A DNA stretch of 64,000 bases from Ruegeria sp. ANG-R (GCF_000813985.1 NZ_JWLJ01000009.1:62001-126000); one strand, 5' to 3'; positions 46,999-56,482 are shown, counted from the stretch's first letter. Program-made: numbers and translations. The notes: a model not told the origin generated them from the sequence alone.

Positions 46999-47033
46999 CG
47001 CTTTGCGGGATACCGGGGATGGCCCGCAAAGCG
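46999..47033 (+). terminator. Strong hairpin between binding-protein gene and moxR-like gene
   Basis: CGCTTTGCGGG (46999-47009) and CCCGCAAAGCG (47023-47033) are a perfect 11-bp inverted repeat with a 13-base loop, 23 bases before the MoxR-like start. It could end the upstream transcript or sit in the Bat operon leader. A weaker GCCCC/GGGGC stem lies at about 46933-46948, closer to the binding-protein stop. Confidence 0.5.
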
Positions 47034-47055
47034 TACTAATCTTTAGGAGACTGAA

Positions 47056-48042
47056 ATGAACCAAGTCGTCAACATTCAAACGGCCAGCGGCAACGATCTG
47101 GTCACCTATCTGAAGTCGCACATGAATGCGCGAATTGTTGGGCAAGAAGGGTTTGTTGACCGCCTGCTGCTCGCCTTGTTTGCGGACGGGCATATCCTGC
47201 TGGAAGGCGCGCCGGGCCTGGCCAAGACCAAAGCTGTTAACGCTCTGGCCGAAACCATCGACTGCGATGCACGCCGCATTCAGTTCACGCCGGACCTGCT
47301 GCCCAGCGACCTGACCGGCACCGATATTTTCCGCCCCGAACAAGGTACGTTCGAGTTCCAGTCCGGCCCGCTGTTTCACAACCTGATCCTGGCGGATGAG
47401 ATCAACCGCGCGCCTGCCAAGGTACAGTCGGCCCTGCTTGAGGCGATGGCCGAACGTCAAGTCACCGTTGGCGGCACCACATACAAATTGCCCGATCTGT
47501 TCATGGTCATGGCGACCCAGAACCCGATCGAGCAGGAAGGTACCTATCCGCTGCCCGAAGCTCAGCTGGACCGCTTCCTGCTGCACGTCAAAATCGATTA
47601 TCCCTCGGCCGATGCCGAACGTGAAATTCTTCGCATCGTGCGCGGTGAGGCCGCCGGTGAAGCACCCGCACCTGAGCGCATGGTCTCGGTCGCCGAGATA
47701 TTCGAGGCCCGTAAAGAGGCGATGCAAACCTACGCTTCGGATGCGCTGATCGAATATATCGTCCAGCTGATCCAGGCGACCCGTCGCCCCGAAGCCTACG
47801 GTGAAGATCTGACTCAGATGATCGCCTACGGGGCCAGCCCGCGCAGCACCATCGCACTGGACCGTTGCGCCCGTGTTCATGCCTGGATGCGTGGATCGGA
47901 TTTCGTGACGCCTTCGGATGTTCAGGCCGTTCTGCATGATGTCCTGCGTCATCGGGTGATCCTGAGCTTTGAGGCCGAAGCCGATGGCAAAACCGCCGAC
48001 GGGTTCATTGATGCCCTGATCAACCGGGTTCCGGTCAGCTGA
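47056..48042 (+). CDS. MoxR family AAA+ ATPase
   Basis: A 328-residue AAA+ ATPase. The motifs are Walker A GAPGLAKTK, Walker B NLILADEINRAP, sensor-1 MATQNPIEQEGTYPLPEAQL and arginine finger region QLDRFLLH. MoxR proteins act as chaperone-like partners for VWA proteins. It begins the Bat operon, 10 bases before the DUF58 gene, and has AGGAGA upstream of its ATG. Confidence 0.94.
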   Translation: MNQVVNIQTASGNDLVTYLKSHMNARIVGQEGFVDRLLLALFADGHILLEGAPGLAKTKAVNALAETIDCDARRIQFTPDLLPSDLTGTDIFRPEQGTFEFQSGPLFHNLILADEINRAPAKVQSALLEAMAERQVTVGGTTYKLPDLFMVMATQNPIEQEGTYPLPEAQLDRFLLHVKIDYPSADAEREILRIVRGEAAGEAPAPERMVSVAEIFEARKEAMQTYASDALIEYIVQLIQATRRPEAYGEDLTQMIAYGASPRSTIALDRCARVHAWMRGSDFVTPSDVQAVLHDVLRHRVILSFEAEADGKTADGFIDALINRVPVS

Positions 48043-48052
48043 GGCACAGGCC

Positions 48053-48958
48053 ATGCAAGGCATCTCGATATCACTTCCCGAGCTGGTCCGCGCACGTCCC
48101 CCGCGCGGCCTCACCGGGTTCGCGCCCTCTGGTCGGGTCTCGACCCATCAATGGGGCGCGAACCGGTCGATTTTCCGTGGACGGGGCATGGAATTTGCGG
48201 AATCGCGGGCCTATCAGCCCGGCGATGACGTGAAATCCATTGACTGGCGCGTTACCGCCCGGACTGGCCACGCGCATACCAAGCTGTTTCAAGAAGAGCG
48301 CGAGCGCCCCGTCCACATCCTGTTGGACCTGCGCGCGATGATGCAGTTCGGCACCCGTGTGCGGTTCAAATCCAATCTCGCTGCGGAAATCGCCGCGATG
48401 CTGGCCTGGGTCGGCCATGACGGTGGCGACCGGGTGGGTGGTTTGGTTCTGACCCGCGACGGCGTCATGGATTTCCGCGCCGAACGCACGCGCCGCGCTG
48501 TGCTGCGGTTTCTTGAGAAGATCGCCGAACAGACCGATCCCGAAATAGCCCCACAGGCAGAGGTCACGCTTGCCAAGGGAATTCGCCGCCTGCGTCGCGT
48601 TTGCCGACCGGGGACCCTTGCCTTTGTCATCAGCGACTTCAACGATTTCGATGATAGTGCGGCGAAAGAGCTGCGCCGCCTGTCTAATACGGCGCATGTG
48701 ACCAATATCCAGATATCCGACCCGCTGGATGTGGCACTGCCGCCCAATGGCGGCCGGATCAGTGACGGGCATACAGCGACGTCTCTCAGTTCAATCGGTA
48801 AGGGTGATCTGCAGGCCTATGCTGACCACTATGCGGCACGGCAGGCCCGTCTGTCGCAGGTATCCCGTCAGAACGCGATGGCGCTGCATCACCTGCAAAC
48901 CAGCGATGATCCGGCGCAGATTCTTTACCAGACCCCTCAAAACAGGAGCGCGGCATGA
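48053..48958 (+). CDS. DUF58 domain-containing protein
   Basis: A 301-residue protein of the DUF58/YeaD family found in Bat operons. The core motif is FAESRAYQPGDDVKSIDWR followed by FQEERERPVHILLDLRAMM, a VWA-like fold. It lacks membrane segments. It overlaps the DUF4381 gene by four bases. Its role in the family is unclear but it travels with MoxR and VWA proteins. Confidence 0.92.
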   Translation: MQGISISLPELVRARPPRGLTGFAPSGRVSTHQWGANRSIFRGRGMEFAESRAYQPGDDVKSIDWRVTARTGHAHTKLFQEERERPVHILLDLRAMMQFGTRVRFKSNLAAEIAAMLAWVGHDGGDRVGGLVLTRDGVMDFRAERTRRAVLRFLEKIAEQTDPEIAPQAEVTLAKGIRRLRRVCRPGTLAFVISDFNDFDDSAAKELRRLSNTAHVTNIQISDPLDVALPPNGGRISDGHTATSLSSIGKGDLQAYADHYAARQARLSQVSRQNAMALHHLQTSDDPAQILYQTPQNRSAA

Positions 48959-49413
48959 CCCCCGAGATGTCCCCGGATATTTTGGCGCAGCTCGAACAGC
49001 TGCGTGATATCCGCCTGCCCGAACCCATTGGCTGGTGGCCGCTGGCCCCCGGGTGGTGGATCGCGCTGGCCGTTCTGTGTGCGGCGATACTGGCCGTGAT
49101 GGTATGGAGCGTCCTGCGGAAATACACCACGCGCTATCTGGCCCTGCGGGAATTGGAGCAGATCCCCGTCGATGATCCGTCGAGCTTTGCCATCTGCGTC
49201 TCGGTCCTGCTGCGCCGGGTTGCGATCACCCATGACAAGACAGCGGGCCAATTGCAGGACGCGGGCTGGGCCGGGTTTCTGGCCGATCACGGAATGGCGC
49301 GCGAGATGGCCGACAAGCTGGCTTTATCACCCTACGCACAACCGTTGTCCGACAGCACCGATGTTGCCGCCCTGCGCAGCGCCGCCGCCCAATGGATCAG
49401 GAGGCACGCATGA
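48955..49413 (+). CDS. DUF4381 domain-containing membrane protein
   Basis: A 152-residue protein with one membrane segment (WIALAVLCAAILAVMVWSVL) and a cytoplasmic helical tail. DUF4381 is typical of Bat operons. It is coupled to both neighbours (ATGA overlaps at each end). Confidence 0.9.
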   Translation: MTPEMSPDILAQLEQLRDIRLPEPIGWWPLAPGWWIALAVLCAAILAVMVWSVLRKYTTRYLALRELEQIPVDDPSSFAICVSVLLRRVAITHDKTAGQLQDAGWAGFLADHGMAREMADKLALSPYAQPLSDSTDVAALRSAAAQWIRRHA

Positions 49414-50405
49414 TCACGTTTCTCTGGCCTTTGGCTTTTGTTCTGCTACCACTGCCCTTCGTCGCGCGCCGATTCCTGAAACCGGTTGATCCGGGCTTGG
49501 GCGGTTCGCTGAAAGTGCCATTCTTCGCCGCGTTGCGCCAACAGGCGGGGCAGGGGAACACCGCGCAGAAAGCCCCGGTTTGGAAGCTGCTATTTGCGTC
49601 GTTGATCTGGGCGCTTCTGGTGACGGCTCTGGCCCGTCCGGCCTATGTTGGCCCCGAAATCCCGTTGCCTGCCGAAGGCCGCGACGTAATGATGGCGATT
49701 GACCTGTCGGGTTCGATGGATGAGCGCGACTTTGCAGTGAACGGTCGCCCGACAACCCGTTTGGGTGTGGTGAAAGAGGCCGCAGATGACTTTGTCGAAC
49801 GCCGAGAAGGCGACCGGGTGGGCCTCGTTCTGTTCTCGGACCGGGCGTATCTGCAGGCCCCGCTGACCTTCGACCGTGATGTGGTGCGGCAGTTGCTGGA
49901 TCAGGCGCAGGTGGGTCTGACCGGGCAGAAGACCGCCATTGGCGATGCCATCGCCGTGTCGATCAAGCGTCTGAAAGACCGTCCCGAAGAGGGCCGCGTG
50001 CTGGTTCTGTTGACCGACGGAGCCAACAACGAAGGTGTCATGGACCCGATCAAGGCCGCTCGACTGGCGCAGGAGCTGGGCATTCGAATCTACACGATCG
50101 GCGTCGGCTCGGGCTATTCCCGTGATCTGGACGAGGGCGCATTGCGGCAGATTGCCAACCTGACGGGTGGTGAGTACTTCCGCGCCACCGATGTGCAAGG
50201 TCTGGCTCAGATCTATCGCGCCATTGACCGGCTGGAGCCTGTGTCGGGCGATCCGCTGCATGTCCGGCCTGAGGTGGCGCTGTATTATTGGCCCGCAGCT
50301 GCGGCGCTGATCCTGGCTGGCCTGTTTGTCCTGATGACCTTGTGGCCGTCGTTATCGCGCGGTCTGTCTTTTAATCGCAAGCATCCGCAAGGAGTGCAAT
50401 CATGA
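49410..50405 (+). CDS. VWA domain-containing membrane protein (BatA-like)
   Basis: A 331-residue protein with an N-terminal membrane helix pair (FLWPLAFVLLPLPFVARRF), a von Willebrand factor A domain, and a C-terminal membrane segment. The metal-ion site is intact (MAIDLSGSMDERD, matching DxSxS), with TGQKTAIGDAIAVSIKRL and LLTDGANNEG supplying the Thr and Asp. The start codon ATG 49410 overlaps the DUF4381 stop. Confidence 0.93.
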   Translation: MITFLWPLAFVLLPLPFVARRFLKPVDPGLGGSLKVPFFAALRQQAGQGNTAQKAPVWKLLFASLIWALLVTALARPAYVGPEIPLPAEGRDVMMAIDLSGSMDERDFAVNGRPTTRLGVVKEAADDFVERREGDRVGLVLFSDRAYLQAPLTFDRDVVRQLLDQAQVGLTGQKTAIGDAIAVSIKRLKDRPEEGRVLVLLTDGANNEGVMDPIKAARLAQELGIRIYTIGVGSGYSRDLDEGALRQIANLTGGEYFRATDVQGLAQIYRAIDRLEPVSGDPLHVRPEVALYYWPAAAALILAGLFVLMTLWPSLSRGLSFNRKHPQGVQS

Positions 50406-52360
50406 GCTTTGCCGCGTTTCATTTCCTGCGCCCCGAATGGCTTTGGGCGATCCTGCCCGCCGCAGCGCTTGGATGGCTGGTCCTGCGCAACCGCGATGGC
50501 GATGCCGCAAACGGCTGGGCCAAGCTGGTGGACGCGCATCTGTTGCAACACCTTGCGATCAGCGGGGCAACGGCCAAACGGTCGTTGCTGGTGCCGGTTG
50601 CCGGGTTTGCAGCTGTCATTGTGACCATTCTGGCCATCGCAGGACCGACATGGGAGAAAAGCGAAGTGCCCTCGTTCGAAGGCGGCGAGCCGGTCGTGGC
50701 TGTGTTGAGCCTTGCCCAGTCGATGAATGCGAATGACCTGACGCCGACCCGCCTGAAACGCTCGGTCCACAAGCTGCGCGATATCCTGCAGCGAACGCAG
50801 GGGGATGAGCGCGGGCTCGTAATCTATTCAGATGCGCCGTTCGTTGCAGCACCACTGACCAGCGACCCGAAAGTGATCGAGCAGATGCTGCCCGAGTTGT
50901 CGACATCCCTGATGCCTGTTCTGGGCAACCGTCTGGATCTGGCGATTGGTGAAGCGCAAGCCATGCTGGAACGCGGCAACGCGCCTAGCGGGCGGATCAT
51001 CGTTATCGCAGACGATGCGGGCAACGACCCCGAGGCCAGTATCACAGCCGCCCGCGCGGCGGCGCGTGCCGGATTTGAGGTCTCGGTTCTGGCGGCAGGC
51101 ACAGAAGAGGGCGCGATCCTGCAAACGGCGGATGGCCGGGCCATCGCATCGCAGGACGGTCAGACCTTCATTACGCATCTGTCGAAGGATGAGCTGGAAC
51201 AGATTGCCAGCGCAGGCGACGGGGTGTTCACTATGATCACCCCGGGCAATGCGGACCTGAACGAACTGCTGCCTCTTGGCTCGGACGGGCAGGTTGCTGC
51301 CGGGGATCGTCAGGATTTTCAGGCCGATACATGGGTCGACATGGGCTATTGGCTGCTGATCCTGCCGGTTCTTCTGATGCCGTTCGCCTTCCGCCGTGGT
51401 CTGATCCTGTCGCTGTCGCTGTTTGCCGCCGGGGTTGTCATGCAGCCCGGATCGGTGCGGGCCGATACGTGGGATGACCTCTGGGCTACGCCGAACCAAC
51501 AAGGGCAATCGGCCTTTGATGAAGCGCGCTTTGATGATGCGGCCGCTCTGTTTGACGCGTCCGATTGGAAAGCGTCCGCCGATTACCGCGCCGGGGATTA
51601 TGCTAGCGCCGCTGAAGGTTTCGCCGATGATAACTACAATCTCGGTAACGCTTTGGCCAAAGGGGGGCAATTCCAAGAGGCGCTGGCGGCGTATGACGCG
51701 GCACTTGAGGTCGCACCTGATGATGAAGATGCGCAGTTCAACCGCGATCTGATTGCCAAGTTGCTGGAACAGCAGAAACAGCAAGAGCAGCAGCAGGACC
51801 AACAACAGTCGCAAGATCAACAGCAGTCTCAGGACCAGCAACAGCAAGAGCAGCAACAATCGCAGGACCAGCAGCAGGGCGGTGAAGGCCAGCCTCAGCA
51901 GCAGGATCAGGGCGGCCAGCAGGACCAGCAGCCTGGCCAGCAACAAGAGCAGTCCGGCGCAGAGCAGAACGCTCAGGAGCAACAAGGCGGCAGTGAAACC
52001 GATCAGCAAGAGCAGCAGGCAGACGCAGGCAAGCAGGACAGCGCCGACGAGCAAGCCGGTGACGAAGCGCAGCCCGAGCAACAGCAGGCGGAAGCGGGTG
52101 ATGAGACCGCTGAGCAAACCGCCGACGCTGAACAAGCTCAGGACAGGGACGAGGAGTCCGGTCTGTCCAACTTGCTGTCAGATCTGTTGGGCGACCAATC
52201 CGGGGAAGAGCCGCAAGAGGCGGTCGAGGCTTCGGTGCCCGGTGCGCAACCGATCAATCAGGCGGTCGAACAGCAGTTGCGCCGCGTGCCGGACGATCCA
52301 TCTGGATTGCTGCGCGCCCGTATCCGTCAGCACTATGCTCAGGCTCGCGCCAGAAACTGA
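50402..52360 (+). CDS. VWA and TPR domain fusion protein (BatB/BatC-like) with Gln-rich region
   Basis: A 652-residue protein with two N-terminal membrane helices, a VWA domain (about 90-270), a further membrane segment pair near 315-360, a TPR repeat region (WKASADYRAGDYASAAEGFA, YNLGNALAKGGQFQEALAAY) and a very Gln/Glu/Asp-rich tract (about residues 455-580). The metal site of this VWA domain is degenerate: VLSLAQSMNAND where other family members have DxSxS, so the Asp is missing. This combines the BatB and BatC modules in one chain, as in several alphaproteobacteria. It is coupled to the BatA-like gene and lies 14 bases before BatD. Confidence 0.9.
   Translation: MSFAAFHFLRPEWLWAILPAAALGWLVLRNRDGDAANGWAKLVDAHLLQHLAISGATAKRSLLVPVAGFAAVIVTILAIAGPTWEKSEVPSFEGGEPVVAVLSLAQSMNANDLTPTRLKRSVHKLRDILQRTQGDERGLVIYSDAPFVAAPLTSDPKVIEQMLPELSTSLMPVLGNRLDLAIGEAQAMLERGNAPSGRIIVIADDAGNDPEASITAARAAARAGFEVSVLAAGTEEGAILQTADGRAIASQDGQTFITHLSKDELEQIASAGDGVFTMITPGNADLNELLPLGSDGQVAAGDRQDFQADTWVDMGYWLLILPVLLMPFAFRRGLILSLSLFAAGVVMQPGSVRADTWDDLWATPNQQGQSAFDEARFDDAAALFDASDWKASADYRAGDYASAAEGFADDNYNLGNALAKGGQFQEALAAYDAALEVAPDDEDAQFNRDLIAKLLEQQKQQEQQQDQQQSQDQQQSQDQQQQEQQQSQDQQQGGEGQPQQQDQGGQQDQQPGQQQEQSGAEQNAQEQQGGSETDQQEQQADAGKQDSADEQAGDEAQPEQQQAEAGDETAEQTADAEQAQDRDEESGLSNLLSDLLGDQSGEEPQEAVEASVPGAQPINQAVEQQLRRVPDDPSGLLRARIRQHYAQARARN
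51763..52145 (+). repeat. Gln-rich low-complexity tract (CAG/CAA-rich) in the BatB/C-like gene
   Basis: A run of about 127 codons dominated by Gln with Glu, Asp, Ser and Gly, e.g. QQDQQQSQDQQQSQDQQQ. It likely forms an extended or coiled-coil linker after the TPR domain. Repeat-rich DNA of this type is prone to slippage, so its length probably varies between strains. Confidence 0.85.
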
Positions 52361-52374
52361 TCAAGGATAAGTCG

Positions 52375-54063
52375 ATGAAATACGTGATCAAATCCAGTAT
52401 CGCCGCCGCATTGATCGGTATCGCCGTGGCCTCGGGCGCCTACGCGGACGGTTTGTTGGCGCGGGTCAACACGACCCAGGTGGCCGAAGGGGATCAGCTC
52501 CAGTTGGTGCTGACCGCAGACGGACAGGGCGGTGCTGCGCCGGACCTGTCTCCTCTGTCGACTGACTTCAACATGCTGGGCACTTCGCAATCGTCGCAGA
52601 CGCAGATCATCAATGGACGAACCTCGCAAAGTGTCAGCTGGATCGTGACGCTGTCCCCGAAAACCAAGGGGCAGTTGACCATTCCAAGCCTGTCGGCGGG
52701 CACATTGACCAGTGATCCGATTACGCTGAACGTGGTCGATGCCAGCCAGTTGCCGAAATCGCAGGGCGCGGGTGGCATCTCGGTTGCAGCTACGATCGAC
52801 GATGGCTCCCACTATGTCTTTCAGGAAATTCCGCTGACGGTGCGCATCGAAACGCAGGTGCCGTTGCAGCGCGCCGAACTGATCGCGCCGAACGGCGACT
52901 TCGAACTGACGCAAACCGGGCAGGACCGATCCTCGCAGATCACACGGAATGGCCAGCCGGTAAATGTGATCGAACGCAGCTATCTGCTGCGCCCGCAGAC
53001 CGAGGGCACGCTGACACTTGCGCCCTTTACTCTGCGCGGGACCGTAGCAGACCCGAACGCGCGCCGTGACCCGTTTGCCGATTTCGGGTTTGGCTCGTCG
53101 ATGATGCAGCAGATGATGCAGGGTTCGCCCTTTGGCAGTATGTTCAACTCTGGCAAACCCTTTAGCGCGCGGTCGGATGCAATCACGCTGGATGTTCTGG
53201 CCAACCCGGGGACCGGCACGTCTGGCTGGTTCCTGCCTGCAAAAGCCGTTCAGATCGAGGCCGCGTGGCAGCCTGAAAACCCGTCCTTCCGCGAGGGCGA
53301 AGCTGTCACCCGTCGGATCAGTCTTCTGGCGTTGGGCGCTCGTCCAGAACAGTTGCCTGATCTGACTTTCGCAGAACCGGATGGCGCGCGGCTCTATCTT
53401 GACGACACGCAGACCGAAATGGTTCCGACAGCCGATGGTACCGTGGCGCGCCGGGATTTTCAGATATCTGTCGTACCGACCCGTGGTGGTCAGGTGACAT
53501 TGCCAGAGATTTCGGTCGAGTGGCTGAACACCGAAACCGACCAGACGGAAACCGCGACACTGCCCGCCTTGTCGATTGAGGTCGAGGGCTCAGTACCGGT
53601 GTCTGGCGCGGCCAGCACGGGGCCGGCTGATACAGACGTCGCAGCCGTGCCCGCGCAGGCAGCAACCGCTATGCCGATGTCACGCTTATGGGCAGGGGCG
53701 CTGGCGGTCGTTTTTGCCGCGTTCGGTATCTTTGTCTGGTATTGGCGCAAAACGCGCAGCTCGAATACAGCCGAGAAGTTTGAGGACCAAACCCTTACCT
53801 TGCGCCGTTGCGCCCACAGCGGTGACCAGGCTGGCTTTTATCAAGCCTTGCTGGCGCTGAAGGCTAATCCCGGTCAGGCCGATCCGGCGGAACTGGGAGA
53901 GGTGATCGCCGAGTTCGAACGCCTCGCCTTCGCCAGGGATGCCAAGGGTGCAAGGCCGGACCTGAACGCGATGCTGAAACGCGTACTTCCGCGGAAAACC
54001 TCAGGCGCGATCAAACCGTTTAAGAAGCAAAAGCACCTGGCACCGCTCTACCCGGCGTCCTGA
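52375..54063 (+). CDS. BatD-like protein
   Basis: A 562-residue exported membrane protein. A signal peptide (SSIAAALIGIAVASGAYA) precedes repeated beta-sandwich modules (LARVNTTQVAEGDQLQLVLT, TDFNMLGTSQSSQTQIINGR, TSQSVSWIVTLSPKTKGQLT), a Met-rich insert (FGSSMMQQMMQGSPFGSM), and a membrane segment (LWAGALAVVFAAFGIFVWYW). The N-terminal half matches the BatD/oxygen tolerance family. It is the last Bat gene and abuts the convergent cardiolipin synthase gene without any gap. Confidence 0.9.
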   Translation: MKYVIKSSIAAALIGIAVASGAYADGLLARVNTTQVAEGDQLQLVLTADGQGGAAPDLSPLSTDFNMLGTSQSSQTQIINGRTSQSVSWIVTLSPKTKGQLTIPSLSAGTLTSDPITLNVVDASQLPKSQGAGGISVAATIDDGSHYVFQEIPLTVRIETQVPLQRAELIAPNGDFELTQTGQDRSSQITRNGQPVNVIERSYLLRPQTEGTLTLAPFTLRGTVADPNARRDPFADFGFGSSMMQQMMQGSPFGSMFNSGKPFSARSDAITLDVLANPGTGTSGWFLPAKAVQIEAAWQPENPSFREGEAVTRRISLLALGARPEQLPDLTFAEPDGARLYLDDTQTEMVPTADGTVARRDFQISVVPTRGGQVTLPEISVEWLNTETDQTETATLPALSIEVEGSVPVSGAASTGPADTDVAAVPAQAATAMPMSRLWAGALAVVFAAFGIFVWYWRKTRSSNTAEKFEDQTLTLRRCAHSGDQAGFYQALLALKANPGQADPAELGEVIAEFERLAFARDAKGARPDLNAMLKRVLPRKTSGAIKPFKKQKHLAPLYPAS

Positions 54064-55494
54064 TCAGAGAACCGGGCCAATGGTGGCGATTACATTGTGC
54101 CAGATACGCAGGTGTCGGGGCCACGCCCGCACCTGCGACAACGCCACGGGTGTTGATCGCGAAACATAGTTCTGCTGCCGCTGATAGATGGTGGCGGTTG
54201 TGTCCACGTCCTGAAGCAGAATGTTGTTTTCGTAGTTCAGGTCGAAACTGCGTAGGTCGAGGTTCGACGATCCGATCAGGCTGACCTTTCCGTCGATTGT
54301 CAGTGTTTTGGCATGGAGGAGACCGCCATTGAACTCCTGTATTCTGCAGCCTGCCTCTAGCAATTTGCGGTAATAGCTGCGGCTGGCGGCAGCAACGATC
54401 CAGCTGTCATTCACCTTGGGAAAAATCAACTCGACCCGTACCCCGCGATGCGCGGCGGCGCATAACGCTTCGAGAACAGTGGCATCCGGTACGAAGTACG
54501 GAGTCGATAAGGTGAGTTCTTTTTGCGCGCAGGCTATCAGGGTTGAAAACAACTGTGGTGTTGCGCCCCGGCGCTCTGTGGGGCCGTCCCCCATGACCTG
54601 TGCCGGAAATCCGTTTTTGACAGGTTCGGATATCAGTTCAAAAGCGCTGAGATCTTCACCCGTTGCCTGCATCCAATCGCTGGCAAACAGCAGCTGGTTT
54701 TGTGCAACAACCGGACCCTCGAACCGCAGCATGATATCGACCCAAGGAGCGTATTTTGCCTTGATCAGGAACTCTGGATCAGCGGAGTTTCGGCTGCCGC
54801 AATAGGTGATGCGCCCGTCAATGACGGTGATCTTTCGGTGATTGCGCAGATCAAGCCTGCTGGTCAGGATTGTGTGGATCGGGCGATCAAGCGGCAAAGC
54901 AATTGCGAGTGTGACACCTGCTTCTTTCATGCGCTGCCAGAGATCGGATTTCAGCAGCAACCTCGACCCCAGCCCGTCAGCCATGGCGCGGCACGTTACC
55001 CCCCGCTGCGCCGCCCGGATCAGCGCTTCGGCAACGGCGGTGCCGGTATTGTCGGCCAGCCAGATGTAGTAGAGAACGTGGACATGATCGCTTGCCGCGT
55101 CGATATCCGCGACCAGTCTTTCACGCGTTTCCTCTGCATCTGCCATAAGATCGGCCCTGTTTCCGTCGACCGGATAGAAGCCGTTGATTGAACTGGCGTA
55201 GGAGAACCCCGGATGAAAAACGGGATCGATCAGTTCAGAGATGCCATCGGGATCGCCCATAAAATTCTCCGCTTCGCTGCGGATGTTCTGAAAAATCTCT
55301 TTGTGGGTTTGGTCCGCGTGCCGACCCAGGTCGATCTCGCCAAACAAGAAATAAATCGCGCTGCCAAAACAGGGAACAATGGCGATGACGGTAAACCAAG
55401 CCAATCGTGCAGGCGGCGAAAAATCGTCGCGAAGAAGGATGCGAATTGTGAAGACCAGGGCGAGGCTGATGTGTAACAGAAGGATCCACGTCAT
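54064..55494 (-). CDS. cls: Cardiolipin synthase (phospholipase D family)
   Basis: A 476-residue membrane enzyme that joins phosphatidyl groups into cardiolipin. Two N-terminal membrane helices (WILLLHISLALVFTIRILLR, WFTVIAIVPCFGSAIYFLFG) are followed by two PLD (HKD) motifs: HRKITVIDGRITYCGSRNSAD and HAKTLTIDGKVSLIGSSNLD. It overlaps the MscS gene by four bases (ATGA) and its stop is adjacent to batD's stop. Pairing with a mechanosensitive channel suggests a membrane-stress unit. Confidence 0.94.
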   Translation of the reverse strand: MTWILLLHISLALVFTIRILLRDDFSPPARLAWFTVIAIVPCFGSAIYFLFGEIDLGRHADQTHKEIFQNIRSEAENFMGDPDGISELIDPVFHPGFSYASSINGFYPVDGNRADLMADAEETRERLVADIDAASDHVHVLYYIWLADNTGTAVAEALIRAAQRGVTCRAMADGLGSRLLLKSDLWQRMKEAGVTLAIALPLDRPIHTILTSRLDLRNHRKITVIDGRITYCGSRNSADPEFLIKAKYAPWVDIMLRFEGPVVAQNQLLFASDWMQATGEDLSAFELISEPVKNGFPAQVMGDGPTERRGATPQLFSTLIACAQKELTLSTPYFVPDATVLEALCAAAHRGVRVELIFPKVNDSWIVAAASRSYYRKLLEAGCRIQEFNGGLLHAKTLTIDGKVSLIGSSNLDLRSFDLNYENNILLQDVDTTATIYQRQQNYVSRSTPVALSQVRAWPRHLRIWHNVIATIGPVL

Positions 55495-56414
55495 TTTGCG
55501 ATGTCCTTTGTCGAGTGGTCAGCGTGCTGACGGTCCGAGATCTGGATGGCTTGGTCAAACAGATTGACGCCCCCTTTTACTCCGAAATCAAGTGTTGTGA
55601 CGTTGTAAGCGAGTGAAATGGATTCTGCCTCGAACCTGTCGTGAATACCTACCACTGCGTCATTCATCGCGGTCAGGTAATCTGTTTCGCGGGTAAATTT
55701 GATCCAGAAACGTACCTCGAAATTGAAGGTGGAACTGCCAATGCCCGTAAAGTAGAAATCGATTTTCTCGTCTCTAAGAACGCTTTCGATTTTTTGAATT
55801 TCATCCAGTGTCACCTTGCGAACCTTGTGCAGGTCATCGCCGTATGAGACACCGGATTTTAGGGTGACGCGCCGTTTCCCATAGGTCGAATAATTCTTGA
55901 ATGAGCCGGTATAAATCACCTGGTTGGGTATGAATACCAACTGCCCGGACATCATCTTGACTTCAGTTGTAATGGCTCCGATGCGTTCGACCGTTCCAAA
56001 CGTGCCATCTATCTCGACCCAATCGCCGATCCGGAACGGTGATTGGGTGTTCAACAGCAAACCCGCGAAACTGTTGGCCGTGAGGTCTTTGACCGCGAAG
56101 CCGATCACAATCCCGACGACCCCGGCGCTGGCTAGTAGCTTTGTTAACGTGTCTTCTAGGCCCAAGGCGTTGATGGCAAGAAATGTTCCGAACAACAGGA
56201 TGCCAATGTAGACGACCGTTGATGCGATTGAGGCCAGACGCTTGCGTGGCGTGGAGCGTCTCCCGAAGAACCGCCGACTGATCCGGCGGCTAAGGCTAGC
56301 CAGAATAAAAAATGCGGCGAAGGTGAGAACCCCCAGAACCAGATTAGGAGCAAATGTGATCAGCGCATTTTCCCATTGTTCCAACGTCTTCGATACCAGA
56401 TCGGCTAAGTTCAT
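55491..56414 (-). CDS. MscS family small mechanosensitive ion channel
   Basis: A 307-residue channel protein. Three N-terminal membrane segments end with the pore helix LLASAGVVGIVIGFAVKDLT, and the family's FAGLLLNTQSPFRIGDWVEI follows, with TEVKMMSGQLVFIPNQVIYT and a C-terminal cytoplasmic cage. This is an osmotic release channel. It is co-transcribed with cls. Confidence 0.95.
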   Translation of the reverse strand: MNLADLVSKTLEQWENALITFAPNLVLGVLTFAAFFILASLSRRISRRFFGRRSTPRKRLASIASTVVYIGILLFGTFLAINALGLEDTLTKLLASAGVVGIVIGFAVKDLTANSFAGLLLNTQSPFRIGDWVEIDGTFGTVERIGAITTEVKMMSGQLVFIPNQVIYTGSFKNYSTYGKRRVTLKSGVSYGDDLHKVRKVTLDEIQKIESVLRDEKIDFYFTGIGSSTFNFEVRFWIKFTRETDYLTAMNDAVVGIHDRFEAESISLAYNVTTLDFGVKGGVNLFDQAIQISDRQHADHSTKDIAK

Positions 56415-56482
56415 AGGTCGTTCTTCCTCGTCCCGCGCATTTGAATCTGACGTACAGTTTAGCGTCTCATAAGGCTATAGGT

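Noticed and set aside
50828..52135. Leu-rich minus-strand frame opposite the Gln-rich tract
   Set aside because: Poly-Leu arises from reading CAG/CAA codons antisense; it is not a membrane protein gene.
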